A stretch of DNA of 64,000 nt from Pyxidicoccus parkwaysis (GCF_017301735.1 NZ_CP071090.1:868001-932000), one strand, 5' to 3'; positions 1 to 10,100 are shown, counted from the first letter of the stretch. The notes: a model not told the origin generated them from the sequence alone. A program made the numbers and translations.

Positions 1-305
1 CAGCCTCGGTCTTCATGGGTGACATCGGCTCGCTGGCGCTGGGTGGTGCGCTGGGCGGCCTGGCCGTCCTGTCCAAGAACGAGGTGGTGTCCGCCATCAT
101 CCACGGCATCTTCTTCGCGGAGGCGCTGAGCGTGATGATTCAGGTGGCCTCCTTCAAGATGACGGGCAAGCGCGTCTTCAAGATGGCCCCGGTGCACCAC
201 CACTTCGAGCTGAAGGGGCTGGCCGAGCCGAAGATCATCGTCCGTTTCTGGATCGTCTCCATCCTCTGTGGTGGCGTGGCGCTCCTGTCGCTCAAGCTGC
301 GCTGA
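1..305 (+). CDS. mraY: Phospho-MurNAc-pentapeptide transferase, C-terminal part (cut by window edge)
   Basis: Reading frame open from base 3, so the true start lies before the window. The product is the C-terminal ~100 residues of MraY, the inner-membrane enzyme that transfers phospho-MurNAc-pentapeptide to undecaprenyl phosphate to make lipid I. The diagnostic [10 protein letters not shown] motif, carrying the conserved histidines of the family, is present (around residue 60 of the visible part). It is followed by a final hydrophobic helix and a basic terminus. The gene sits directly before murD, the normal order in the division and cell-wall cluster. The only uncertainty is the missing 5' part. 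Confidence 0.95.
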   Translation, partial: ASVFMGDIGSLALGGALGGLAVLSKNEVVSAIIHGIFFAEALSVMIQVASFKMTGKRVFKMAPVHHHFELKGLAEPKIIVRFWIVSILCGGVALLSLKLR

Positions 306-331
306 AGCCGCGCGGCATAGGGGGCTCGGCC

Positions 332-1732
332 ATGACGTTGTCGCTGTCCGGTCAGAAGGTGCTCGTATACGGCCTCGCGAAGAGTGGCGTGGCGGCGCTG
401 CGCCTGCTGCGCCACCACGGCGCGCAGGTGACGGCGCTCGACGCGCGCACCGAGGAAGCACTCGGTGACGTGGGCCGCGAGGTGAAGGCCCTCGGCGCTT
501 CGCTCGTCACCGGCCCCACGCCGCCGGGCCTGCTCGCCTCGCAGGACCTCGTGGTGGTGAGCCCCGGCGTGCCGTTGTCGCTGCCGGAGTTCGAGACGGC
601 GCGCAAGGCGGGCGTCGCCATCTGGGGCGAGGTGGAGCTGGCCGCGCGTCTCCTCACCGACGTGCCGCTGTTCGGCATCACCGGCACCAACGGGAAGAGC
701 ACCACCACGGCGCTCACCGGCGAGCTGTTCATTCGCGGCGGCCGGCGCACCTTCGTGGGCGGCAACCTGGGCCGGCCCTTCTCCGAGGCCGCCATGGCCC
801 CGAAGGACTGGGACGCGCTGGTGGTGGAGCTGTCCAGCTTCCAGCTCGAGGGCATCCGCACCCTGCGCCCGCGCGGCGCCGCCATCCTCAACCTCACGCC
901 GGACCACCTGGACCGGTACGCCACGCACGCCGACTACGGCGCTGCGAAGGCGAGAATCTTCCAGAACCAGCAGGGCCTGACGGCCCAGCCGGGGCAGAAC
1001 CCGCAGGCCGGTGACTTCGGTGTCGTCAACGCGGACGACGCGGACGTGATGGGCCTGGCGCGCACGGCGAAGGTGCCCGTGTATGGCTTCAGCATGACGG
1101 GCAAGCCGGTGGTGGACGCGCCGAAGCTCGCGGGCCTGGCCATCGCGGAGGAGGGCGGCTTCCGGCTGGACTTCCTCGGCGAGCACTACCGCCTCACCAA
1201 CCGCGCGCTGCGCGGCGCGCACAACGCGCAGAACGCCATGGCGGCGGCACTGCTGGCGCGGCTGGGCGGCGTGGCGGCGGACGCGGTGCAGGCGGGGCTG
1301 GACAGCTACCCGGGCCTGCCCCACCGCATGGAGAGCGTGCGCGTGCTGGACGGCGTGGAGTGGGTGAACGACTCCAAGGCCACCAACGTGGACTCGGTGC
1401 TGGTGGCGCTGCGCGCCTTCAAGGGCGACCTGTGGCTGATTGCCGGCGGCAAGGGCAAGGGCGCGCCGTACGCGCCCATGGTGGACGCGGGGCGCGGCAA
1501 GGTGAAGGGCGTGCTCACCATCGGCCAGGACGCGGACACGATTGCGAAGGCCTACGCGGGCCAGGCGCCGGTGCTCGCGTGCGGCACGCTGGACGCGGCG
1601 GTGAAGAAGGCGCGTGAAGTGGCGAAGGCGGGGGACACGGTGCTGCTGTCGCCCGCGTGCGCGTCGTACGACCAGTTCAAGAACTTCGAGGACCGGGGCG
1701 ACACGTTCAAGCGCCTCGTCGGGGCGCTGTGA
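332..1732 (+). CDS. murD: UDP-N-acetylmuramoyl-L-alanine--D-glutamate ligase
   Basis: A 466-residue cytoplasmic Mur ligase that adds D-glutamate to UDP-MurNAc-L-Ala using ATP. The N-terminal Rossmann-like domain occupies about residues 1-95. The ATP-binding P-loop GTNGKST is at 118-124, followed by the central domain with a TPDHLDR segment. The C-terminal ligase domain contains the NDSKATN motif near residue 350. Length is normal for MurD. It starts 26 bases after mraY, and its stop overlaps a possible GTG start of ftsW. It is part of the peptidoglycan precursor operon. Confidence 0.97.
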   Translation: MTLSLSGQKVLVYGLAKSGVAALRLLRHHGAQVTALDARTEEALGDVGREVKALGASLVTGPTPPGLLASQDLVVVSPGVPLSLPEFETARKAGVAIWGEVELAARLLTDVPLFGITGTNGKSTTTALTGELFIRGGRRTFVGGNLGRPFSEAAMAPKDWDALVVELSSFQLEGIRTLRPRGAAILNLTPDHLDRYATHADYGAAKARIFQNQQGLTAQPGQNPQAGDFGVVNADDADVMGLARTAKVPVYGFSMTGKPVVDAPKLAGLAIAEEGGFRLDFLGEHYRLTNRALRGAHNAQNAMAAALLARLGGVAADAVQAGLDSYPGLPHRMESVRVLDGVEWVNDSKATNVDSVLVALRAFKGDLWLIAGGKGKGAPYAPMVDAGRGKVKGVLTIGQDADTIAKAYAGQAPVLACGTLDAAVKKAREVAKAGDTVLLSPACASYDQFKNFEDRGDTFKRLVGAL

Positions 1733-1737
1733 CGGAC

Positions 1738-2898
1738 ATGAAGACCACTCCTCCCGCGTCCTCGCCCGTTCGGTTCGACCCGATTCTCCTGTGCGCCGTG
1801 CTCGCCCTCGTCGCCTTCGGGCTGGTGATGGTGTACTCGGCCAGCGCGGTGCTGGCGCAGGACAAGCTGGGTGACAGCCTGTACTTCTTCAAGCGTCAGC
1901 TCACCGCGGCCGGCATGGGCGTGGTGGCCATGGCCGTCGCCATGAAGGTGGGCTGGCGCAAGCTGGCGCGCTGGGCGTACCCGCTGCTGCTCATCGCCGT
2001 CGTCCTGTTGATTGCGGTGGCCATTCCCGGTGTCGGCACCACGGCGGGCGGCGCGCGCCGGTGGATTCGCCTGCCGGGCTTCAGCCTCCAGCCCGCGGAG
2101 GTGGCGAAGTTCGCCTGGGTCGTCTACCTGTCCTACTCGCTGGCGAAGAAGCGCGAGAAGGTGGCCACCTTCTCCGTCGGCTTCCTCCCGCACCTCGCGC
2201 TGTGCGGCGTGCTCGTCCTGTTGTGCATGCTCCAGCCGGACTTCGGCAGCAGCGTGCTGCTGGTGTTCATGCTCTTCGTGCTGCTCTTCGCGGCCGGGGC
2301 GAAGCTGAGCTACCTCGTGGGCTCGGTGCTGCTGGCGCTGCCCATGGCCTACGTGGCGATTGCCACGAGCCCGTACCGCATGAAGCGCATCCTTGCGTTC
2401 CTGGACCCGTGGGCGCACCGGCACGACGTGGGCTACCAGGTGGCGGAGTCGCTCATGTCCATCGGCTCGGGCGGTGTGCTGGGCCTGGGCCTGGGAGACG
2501 GGCGGCAGAAGCTCTTCTTCCTGCCGGAGGCGCACACCGACTTCATCTTCTCCATCATCGGCGAGGAGACGGGGCTCATCGGCGTGGGGCTGTTGGTGGC
2601 GCTGTACGCGGTGGTGCTGTGGCGCGGCGTGCGCGCCAGCCTGGCGGCGGGGGAGACGTTCGGCACGTACCTGGGGCTGGGCATCACCTCCATCATCGCG
2701 TTCCAGGGCACCGTGAATATGTGCGTGGCCATGGGGTTGCTGCCCACGAAGGGGCTCACCCTGCCATTCGTTTCCTACGGCGGTACGTCGCTGGTGGTGC
2801 TGATGGGGGCGGCGGGCGTGCTGCTCTCCTTGAGCGCGAGCGCCGAGCCCGCGCGCGTCGCACGGACGGGTACGGACATGCGGGAGGTGACGGCGTGA
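1738..2898 (+). CDS. ftsW: Lipid II-dependent peptidoglycan polymerase FtsW (SEDS family)
   Basis: A 386-residue polytopic membrane protein of the SEDS family, which polymerises septal peptidoglycan from lipid II together with a class B penicillin-binding protein. About ten hydrophobic helices are visible. SEDS hallmarks include YSASAV near the first helix, the DPWAHR loop, the HTDFIFSIIGEE segment and the C-terminal PFVSYGGTS motif. ATG 1738 is chosen. An in-frame GTG at 1729 overlapping the murD stop (GTGA) is also possible and would add three residues. The gene ends in a four-base overlap with murG, suggesting translational coupling. Confidence 0.95.
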   Translation: MKTTPPASSPVRFDPILLCAVLALVAFGLVMVYSASAVLAQDKLGDSLYFFKRQLTAAGMGVVAMAVAMKVGWRKLARWAYPLLLIAVVLLIAVAIPGVGTTAGGARRWIRLPGFSLQPAEVAKFAWVVYLSYSLAKKREKVATFSVGFLPHLALCGVLVLLCMLQPDFGSSVLLVFMLFVLLFAAGAKLSYLVGSVLLALPMAYVAIATSPYRMKRILAFLDPWAHRHDVGYQVAESLMSIGSGGVLGLGLGDGRQKLFFLPEAHTDFIFSIIGEETGLIGVGLLVALYAVVLWRGVRASLAAGETFGTYLGLGITSIIAFQGTVNMCVAMGLLPTKGLTLPFVSYGGTSLVVLMGAAGVLLSLSASAEPARVARTGTDMREVTA

Positions 2899-4036
2899 AG
2901 GTCCTCATCGCGGGCGGCGGCACCGGTGGCCACCTCTTCCCGGGCATCGCCCTGGCGGAGGAGGTGACGACGCGTCATCACGCCAACGAGGTGGTCTTCG
3001 TGGGCACCGAGCGCGGCCTCGAGGCGCGCGTGGTTCCGAAGGAAGGCTACCCGCTGGAATTGGTGAAGGTGCAGGGCCTCAAGGGGAAGAGCCCCATCGC
3101 CTTCCTCAAGGCGCTCATCGCGCTGCCGCTGGCCTTCATCGAGTCGTTCCGCATTCTGGCGCGGCAGAAGCCGGACGTGGTGGTGGGCGTGGGTGGCTAC
3201 GCCAGCGGGCCGGTGGTGCTGGCCGCGTGGCTGATGGGCATTCCCACGGCGATTCAGGAGCAGAACGCGCTGCCGGGCATCACCAACAAGGTGCTGGGCA
3301 AGGTGGTGCGCGTCGTCTTCACCGCCTTCGAGGGCGCGCACCGCTTCTTCCCGGAGAAGAAGGTGCAGCTCATCGGCAACCCCATCCGTCGCAAGCTGAT
3401 GGACAACTACCTGCGCAGCCACGTGGCGCACGAACGCTTCTCGCTGCTCGTGTTCGGCGGCAGCCTCGGCGCGCGCGGTATCAACCAGCGGATGATTGAG
3501 GCCCTGGACCACCTGGGGGATTTGAAAGACGGGTTGCACTTCGTCCACCAGACGGGGAAGAACGACCTGGAGCAGGTGCGCAAGGGCTACGCGGAGAAGG
3601 GCTTCCAGGCGGACGTGGTGGAGTTCATCGACGACATGTCCGGTGCGTACGCGAAGGCGGACCTCGTCGTATGTCGCGCCGGCGCGACGACCCTCGCGGA
3701 GCTGACCGTCTGTAAGAAGGCGAGCATCCTGATTCCCTTCCCGCACGCCACGGATGACCACCAGGCAGTCAACGCGAAGGCGCTGGTGGATGCAGGGGCA
3801 GCACTGATGTTCCGCGAGTCGGAGCTCACCGGGCAGAAGCTGGCGGAGACCATCCGCGCCCTGAAGAGCGACCCCGCGAAGCTCAAGAACATGGAGAAGA
3901 AGGCGGGCCTGCTGGGCCGTCCGGAGGCCGCGAAGGAGCTGGCCGACGTGTGCGTGGACCTGATGGTGCAGGCGTGGGGCCCCAATGGCCGCGAGCGCGC
4001 CCCCACCGAGCCGAAGAAGACGCCGAGGAGTGAGTC

Positions 4037-4040
<4 letters not shown>
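2895..4040 (+). CDS. murG: UDP-N-acetylglucosamine--lipid I GlcNAc transferase
   Basis: A 381-residue peripheral membrane glycosyltransferase (GT28, GT-B fold) that converts lipid I to lipid II. The N-terminal glycine-rich loop [11 protein letters not shown] lies at residues 7-17 and contains the conserved catalytic-site histidine. [18 protein letters not shown] and the C-terminal [11 protein letters not shown] sugar-nucleotide motif are all present. The start is the GTG overlapping the ftsW stop. A Lys/Glu/Pro-rich tail follows the domain. The stop overlaps the GTG start of murC by three bases, so expression is probably coupled along the operon. Confidence 0.96.
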
Positions 4041-5455
<1,415 letters not shown>

Positions 5456-5462
5456 GGCGGCC

Positions 5463-6398
5463 ATGGTGGAAGCGGGCGTGAGGACGGCGCTGGCGGAGCG
5501 CGTGGCGCGACTGTCCGGCTGCGAGGTGAAGCCGGGCGAGCCACTGGCTCCGCTCACCAGTGTCCGCGTGGGTGGCGCGGCGGAGGCGCTGGTGCGCCCG
5601 CGCTCTCCCGAGGCGCTGGTGTCGCTCCTGAATCTCGCTCGCGACGAGGGCGTGCCCGTCTCCATCCTCGGCGGTGGCGCCAACACGTTGGTGGGCGACG
5701 GCGGTGTTCCCGGCATCACCGTGAAGCTGCCGTCGGACCTCTTTCCGGAAGTGGCGGACGTGGGGGCCGAGGATGGTCGTCTCACGCTGGGCGCGGGCGC
5801 GGCCATTGTGCGGCTCATCAACCTCATGCGCGGCAACGCGCTGGTGGGCGCGGAGTTCCTCGCGGGCATCCCCGGCACGCTCGGCGGCGCGGTGGCCATG
5901 AATGCCGGCACCAAGAACGGAGAGGCCTTCCGCGCGATTGAAGCGGTGGAGGTGGCCACGGCGGATGGGGTGGGGTGGCTGACGAAGGCGGAGATTCCGC
6001 ACGCCTACCGCCACTCCGAGCTTCCTCCGGGCGGTGTGGTGACGCGAGTGCGCTTCCTCCTGCGCAAGGGGGACGTGCAGGCATCCAAGGCCGCCATGGA
6101 CGCGGACCTCGGCTACCGCAAGCGCACGCAACCGCTGAGCCAGCCCAACTTCGGCAGCGTCTTCACCAACCCGCCGGGCGACCATGCCGGCAGGCTGATT
6201 GAAGTCGTTGGCCTCAAGGGGCATACGCTGGGCCGCGCGCAGGTCTCCACCCTGCACGCCAACTGGATTGTGAACCTGGGCGGAGCCACCGCCCGCGACG
6301 TGCTGGGCCTCGTCACCCTCATGCAGCAGCGGGTGCGCGAGGAGACCGGCGTCGTCATGAAACCCGAAGTCAAACGCGTGGGAGAGTTCCTGCCATGA
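5463..6398 (+). CDS. murB: UDP-N-acetylenolpyruvoylglucosamine reductase
   Basis: A 311-residue FAD enzyme that reduces enolpyruvyl-UDP-GlcNAc to UDP-MurNAc with NADPH. The FAD-binding region includes TSVRVGGAAEALVRP and the GGGANTLVGD loop near residue 75. The catalytic region contains GIPGTLGGAVAMNAG. The C-terminal part contains a serine-type FGSVFTNPPGDHAG segment and ends with a KPEVKRVGEF motif. The protein is of the short type IIb length. It starts 7 bases after murC and overlaps ddl by four bases (ATGA). Confidence 0.96.
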   Translation: MVEAGVRTALAERVARLSGCEVKPGEPLAPLTSVRVGGAAEALVRPRSPEALVSLLNLARDEGVPVSILGGGANTLVGDGGVPGITVKLPSDLFPEVADVGAEDGRLTLGAGAAIVRLINLMRGNALVGAEFLAGIPGTLGGAVAMNAGTKNGEAFRAIEAVEVATADGVGWLTKAEIPHAYRHSELPPGGVVTRVRFLLRKGDVQASKAAMDADLGYRKRTQPLSQPNFGSVFTNPPGDHAGRLIEVVGLKGHTLGRAQVSTLHANWIVNLGGATARDVLGLVTLMQQRVREETGVVMKPEVKRVGEFLP

Positions 6399-7351
6399 CC
6401 CCGAATCGCGGCGCCTTCACCAAGGACGAGCTCAAGACGAAGCGCGTGGGCGTGCTGTATGGCGGCCTGTCGTCGGAGCGCGAGGTGTCCCTGCGCACCG
6501 GCGCCGCCGTGGCCGGGGCGCTGCGCTCGCTGGGCTACGACGTGGTGGAGGTGGACGTCGGCAAGGATTTGCCCGCGCGCCTCGTCGCGGAGAAGGTGGA
6601 CGTCGCGTGGCTCGCCGTGCACGGCCGCTACGGCGAGGACGGGTGTCTCCAGGGCCTGCTGGAGTCCATGTTCATCCCTTATTCGGGCAGCGGCGTGCTG
6701 GCCTCGGCGCTGGGCATGGACAAGGTCTACGCCAAGCAGGTCTTCGTCGCGCACGGCATCCCCACGCCGGCGTACCGCGCGTTCAAGGACGCGGAGTCCG
6801 CGCTGGCCGCGGCGGACTCGCTGCCATTCCCCTTCCCGGTGGTGGTGAAGCCCAGCCGCGAGGGCAGCAGCGTGGGCGTGCACATCTGCAAGCAGCGCGC
6901 GGACTACGAGGCCGCCGTGAAGGACGCGGCGAAGTACGCGGGCACGCTGCTGGTGGAGCAGTTCGTCAAGGGACGCGAAGTGCAGGGTGGAGTCCTGGAC
7001 GATGAGGCCCTCGGCGTCATCGAGGTGCGCGCCGCGCGCGAGTTCTACGACTACGACGCCAAGTACAAGGCGGGCTCCGGCACGCAGTACCTCTTCCCCG
7101 CGCCCCTTCCGCCCGAGCAGTATGCCCGGGTGAACGAGGTGAGCCTGGCCGCGCACAAGGCCCTCGGCTGCAGCGGAGGCTCGCGCTCGGACGTCATCAT
7201 CACCGAGGGAGGGGATGTGTTCCTCCTGGAGATCAACACGCTGCCCGGCATGACGGCCACCAGCCTCCTGCCGAAGATTGCCGCCGGACGCGGAATCGAC
7301 TTCCCGGCCCTGTGTGAGCGCCTCCTCCTCGGCGCGTCGCTGAAGGCCTGA
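6395..7351 (+). CDS. ddl: D-alanine--D-alanine ligase
   Basis: A 318-residue ATP-grasp ligase that makes the D-Ala-D-Ala dipeptide. Visible signatures are VLYGGLSSEREVSLRTG near the N-terminus, the HGRYGEDG loop, the ATP-binding VVKPSREGSSVGV segment and the C-terminal LEINTLPGMTATSLLPK motif with metal-binding Glu and Asn. The start is ATG in an ATGA overlap with murB. It is the last peptidoglycan-precursor gene of the cluster. A gap of roughly 170 bases with palindromic sequences follows before ftsQ. Confidence 0.96.
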   Translation: MTPNRGAFTKDELKTKRVGVLYGGLSSEREVSLRTGAAVAGALRSLGYDVVEVDVGKDLPARLVAEKVDVAWLAVHGRYGEDGCLQGLLESMFIPYSGSGVLASALGMDKVYAKQVFVAHGIPTPAYRAFKDAESALAAADSLPFPFPVVVKPSREGSSVGVHICKQRADYEAAVKDAAKYAGTLLVEQFVKGREVQGGVLDDEALGVIEVRAAREFYDYDAKYKAGSGTQYLFPAPLPPEQYARVNEVSLAAHKALGCSGGSRSDVIITEGGDVFLLEINTLPGMTATSLLPKIAAGRGIDFPALCERLLLGASLKA

Positions 7352-7389
7352 GCGTTTTTCGCCACGCCCGACGCAACTTCGCGCCGGGC

Positions 7390-7401
7390 ATTGTCGACAA
7401 T
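7390..7401. promoter_or_regulatory. Perfect 12-bp palindrome upstream of ftsQ
   Basis: ATTGTCGACAAT reads the same on both strands. It lies in the only sizeable non-coding gap of the wall cluster, about 120 bases before the chosen ftsQ start. Such a dyad could be an operator. No factor can be assigned from sequence alone. Confidence 0.3.
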
Positions 7402-7440
7402 TTCCGACGCCCCCGGTCTACGCCCCTCACCGCCGCCAGC

Positions 7441-7462
7441 GCTACAGCGACGTGCCTGTAGC
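7441..7462. promoter_or_regulatory. Inverted repeat overlapping the 5' region of ftsQ
   Basis: Arms GCTACAG and CTGTAGC are perfect 7-base inverted repeats separated by 8 bases. The dyad covers the GTG at 7452, the most upstream possible ftsQ start, which favours a later start. A related element, with the same CGCTACAG left arm, lies before ftsZ at 20677-20696. It could act as a protein-binding site or a leader hairpin. This is inference only. Confidence 0.35.
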
Positions 7463-7520
7463 CAAAAACTGGCGTGGAGATCCATCCGCGCGCAGCATGC
7501 GTGCGAACGTCCCGAGACCC

Positions 7521-8375
7521 ATGGCCTTTGGCAGAACGCGAAATCGCCGCCGTCAGGATGCCGCCCAGCAGAAGGAGGCGGTCAAGGGTGCCGTGCGCTC
7601 GCACGGGCCCGGTGTCCTGAAGGCGCTCGCGCTGACGCTCGCCACGGGCCTGCTGGTGTGGGGCGGGGTGGAGCTGCGGCAGTGGGCGCTGACGTCGCCC
7701 CGCTTCGATTTGGCCGCGGTGTCCTTCTCCGGCCTGCAGCGCGCCTCGCGCGTGGAGCTGCTCCGGCTGGCGACGCTGACCAAGGGGCAGAACCTGTGGA
7801 CGCTGGACACGGGCGCCCTGGAGCGCGCCATGTTGCAGCACCCCTGGGTGCGCACGGTGGAGGTGACGCGGCGCTTCCCCAACCGCGTGTCGGTGGAGGT
7901 GACCGAGCACGTGCCGGTGGCGCTGGCGGTGCTGGGCGAGCTCTACGTCCTCGATGAGGACGGTGAGCCCTTCAAGCGGGTGACGTCGGGGGACGGGCTG
8001 GACTTGCCGCTCGTCACGGGGTTGGACCGCGAGGGGTACGTGACGGACCCGACGGTGGCGCGCGAGCGCCTGCGCAAGGCCCTGGAGGTGGCGAGCGCCT
8101 ATGCGCGGCTGTCACCCGACAAGACCGAGCGTCTGTCCGAGGTCCGCCTGGAGGCGCAGGGCCTGGCGCTGGTGACGGCGTCCGGTCAGGAAGTGCGCCT
8201 GGGAGAAGGGGATTCCGAGGTCAAGCTGGAGCGTCTCGCCCGAGTTCGTAAGGAGCTGGGTCAGAGGGGGCTTGCAGCGGAGATCATTCACCTGGATAAC
8301 CGTGCCCGACCCGGTTGGGTGGCGGTGAAGCTTTCGAGTCCTGTCTCCGAGAGGAACGGGACCTCGACGCGGTAA
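7521..8375 (+). CDS. ftsQ: Cell division protein FtsQ/DivIB
   Basis: A bitopic inner-membrane divisome protein linking FtsL/FtsB to the periplasm. With the ATG at 7521 it has 284 residues. The order is a strongly basic cytoplasmic tail (RTRNRRRQD), one membrane segment around residues 35-52, then a POTRA domain beginning near FDLAAVSFSGL with the characteristic HPWVRTVEVTRRFPNRVSVEV stretch split over the domain, then the FtsQ domain. Other in-frame starts are ATG 7497 and GTG 7452. The 7521 start avoids the inverted repeat at 7441-7462, but no strong Shine-Dalgarno sequence decides the matter. It lies between ddl and ftsA as usual. Confidence 0.9.
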   Translation: MAFGRTRNRRRQDAAQQKEAVKGAVRSHGPGVLKALALTLATGLLVWGGVELRQWALTSPRFDLAAVSFSGLQRASRVELLRLATLTKGQNLWTLDTGALERAMLQHPWVRTVEVTRRFPNRVSVEVTEHVPVALAVLGELYVLDEDGEPFKRVTSGDGLDLPLVTGLDREGYVTDPTVARERLRKALEVASAYARLSPDKTERLSEVRLEAQGLALVTASGQEVRLGEGDSEVKLERLARVRKELGQRGLAAEIIHLDNRARPGWVAVKLSSPVSERNGTSTR

Positions 8376-8419
8376 GAGGATGCCCCTTTCACGAGAGTGG
8401 GGGGCCTGGGAGGGTTGTC

Positions 8420-9652
8420 ATGGCGAAGCAGAAGTCGGGGGAGATCATCGTCGGCCTCGACATCGGCACGACGAAGATCTGCGCCATCGTCGGAGAGCTG
8501 ACCGACAGCGGCATCGACATCATCGGCATCGGTACGCACCCGTCGAAGGGTCTGCGCAAGGGCGTGGTGGTCAACATCGAGGCGACCGTTTCATCCATCC
8601 GTCGCGCGGTGGAAGAGGCGGAGCTGATGGCGGGGGCCGAAATCTCCCACGTCTACACGGGCATCGCCGGTGGCCACATCAAGGGCTTCAACTCCCAGGG
8701 CATCGTCGCGGTGAAGGACAAGGAGGTCCGCGAGGCGGACATCGCCCGTGTCATCGACGCGGCGAAGGCGGTGGCCATTCCGCTGGACCGGGAGGTCATC
8801 CACGTCCTGCCGCAGGAGTTCATCATCGACGACCAGGGCGGCATCAAGGAGCCGCTGGGCATGGCGGGCGTGCGCCTGGAGGCCAAGGTGCACATCGTCA
8901 CCGGGGCCGTCTCGAGCGCGCAGAACATCGTCAAGTGCGCCAACCGCACGGGGCTGAATGTCTCGGACATCGTCCTGCAGCCGCTGGCCAGCGCGGAGGC
9001 GGTGCTGGGCGAGGACGAGAAGGAGCTGGGCGTGTGCCTCGTCGACATCGGCGGCGGCACCACGGACATCGCCATCTTCTCCGGCGGCTCCATCGTCCAC
9101 ACGGCGGTGATTGCGCTGGGCGGCAACAACCTCACCAGCGACATCGCCATCGGCCTGCGCACGCCCGCGCACGAGGCCGAGCGCATCAAGCAGAAGTACG
9201 GCTGCGCGCTGGCGTCCCTCATCAACAAGGACGACACCATCGAGGTGCCCAGCGTGGGCGGCCGTCAGCCGCGCGTCCTCGGCCGGCAGATTCTCTGTGA
9301 AATCCTGGAGCCGCGCGTGGAGGAGATCTTCCAGCTCGTGCACCGCGAAATCCAGAAGTGCGGCTACGAGGACCTGCTCGCTTCCGGCGTGGTGATTACG
9401 GGTGGCTCCACGCTGCTCGCGGGCATGCCGGAGCTGGCGGAAGAGGTGCTCGGGTTGCCGGTGCGCCGCGGCATGCCGCGCGGCATTGGCGGACTGGTGG
9501 ACGTGGTGAAGAGCCCCATGTACGCCACGGGCGTGGGCCTCGTCGTCTACGGCGCCAAGCACCTGGACCGGCGCATGTTCCGCATCCGCGAGGAGAACGT
9601 GTACAAGAAGGTAAAGGGCCGCATGCGCGAGTGGCTCGAGGAAATCTTCTGA
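8420..9652 (+). CDS. ftsA: Cell division protein FtsA
   Basis: A 410-residue actin-like ATPase that tethers FtsZ to the membrane and recruits the divisome. The phosphate-1 motif GLDIGTTKICAIVGE is at the N-terminus. Phosphate-2 CLVDIGGGTTDIAIF, the adenosine-binding GGSTLLAGMPEL and a C-terminal amphipathic basic helix (KKVKGRMREWLEEIF), the membrane-targeting tail, are all visible. ATG 8420 is preceded by GGGAGGG at a suitable distance. Unusually, ftsZ does not follow directly: a terminator and a 10.35-kb gene intervene. Confidence 0.97.
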   Translation: MAKQKSGEIIVGLDIGTTKICAIVGELTDSGIDIIGIGTHPSKGLRKGVVVNIEATVSSIRRAVEEAELMAGAEISHVYTGIAGGHIKGFNSQGIVAVKDKEVREADIARVIDAAKAVAIPLDREVIHVLPQEFIIDDQGGIKEPLGMAGVRLEAKVHIVTGAVSSAQNIVKCANRTGLNVSDIVLQPLASAEAVLGEDEKELGVCLVDIGGGTTDIAIFSGGSIVHTAVIALGGNNLTSDIAIGLRTPAHEAERIKQKYGCALASLINKDDTIEVPSVGGRQPRVLGRQILCEILEPRVEEIFQLVHREIQKCGYEDLLASGVVITGGSTLLAGMPELAEEVLGLPVRRGMPRGIGGLVDVVKSPMYATGVGLVVYGAKHLDRRMFRIREENVYKKVKGRMREWLEEIF

Positions 9653-9685
9653 CGGTCCGAGGCTCTCTGCCTCCTGTCGAACGCG

Positions 9686-9717
9686 AAGGGGCTCTCCGTG
9701 AGGAGGGCCCCTTTGCT
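9686..9717 (+). terminator. Rho-independent-type terminator after ftsA
   Basis: A 12-base stem (AAGGGGCTCTCC with GGAGGGCCCCTT, one mismatch) with a GTGA loop is followed by a short T-rich stretch. It lies 34 bases after the ftsA stop. It would end the wall and division transcript before the giant gene. Confidence 0.65.
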
Positions 9718-9762
9718 GCTTTCTGGCCTGGTGCGTCACCGGTCCTGCTGTGTCACCGGGCG

Positions 9763-9886
9763 TGCGCGTCCTGCCGGGATGTATCAGGAGGACTCCGTGC
9801 ATCCTGCCGGGATGCGTCAGGAGGACTTCGCGCGTCCTGCCGAAACGCGTCAGGAGGGCTTCGCGCGTCCGGTGCTGACGCGTCAG
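9763..9886. repeat. 33-bp tandem repeat, about 3.8 copies
   Basis: Units start at 9763, 9796, 9829 and 9862. The first three share CCTGCCG and a TCAGGAGG core at fixed 33-base spacing, and the fourth is shortened and diverged. The array lies in the 448-base non-coding region between ftsA and the giant gene. There are no unique spacers, so it is not a CRISPR array. Each unit contains a Shine-Dalgarno-like AGGAGG, but no credible reading frame uses it. The rest of the gap holds the ftsA terminator and the dyads at 9932-9958. Confidence 0.75.
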
Positions 9887-9931
9887 CGGCGGTGGCTGAC
9901 GTGTCCTGTTGGAGCCGAAAGCAGTCCGGTT

Positions 9932-9958
9932 TCCAGAATCTGGATCCGTGATTCGGAT
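9932..9958. promoter_or_regulatory. Two adjacent dyads upstream of the giant surface gene
   Basis: TCCAGA-A-TCTGGA (9932-9944) is a perfect interrupted palindrome. It runs into ATCCG-TGATT-CGGAT (9944-9958). They lie about 145-170 bases before the chosen start at 10101 and after the 33-bp repeats. They are plausible operator sites, but no regulator can be named. Confidence 0.35.
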
Positions 9959-10100
9959 TGCCCCCTGGGCGGAGAGAGTGGTGGGTCGCGGAAGCCCTCG
10001 GAACGGCGAGGGTCGGGAACTGGACGGCGGATGGCTTCAGGATTGCTATGTGCGCCCTTTGCCGCCGGGACCCCATCCCACCCCGTGTGGCGCCGCCCTC

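Noticed and set aside
2061..2894. Long N-terminal extension of murG inside ftsW
   Set aside because: The frame is open only by chance of GC bias; the MurG glycine-rich loop begins just after the GTG at 2895, which has the overlapping-stop arrangement seen throughout the operon.
9763..9886. Possible CRISPR array
   Set aside because: The units are contiguous 33-base repeats with no unique spacers and no cas genes nearby.
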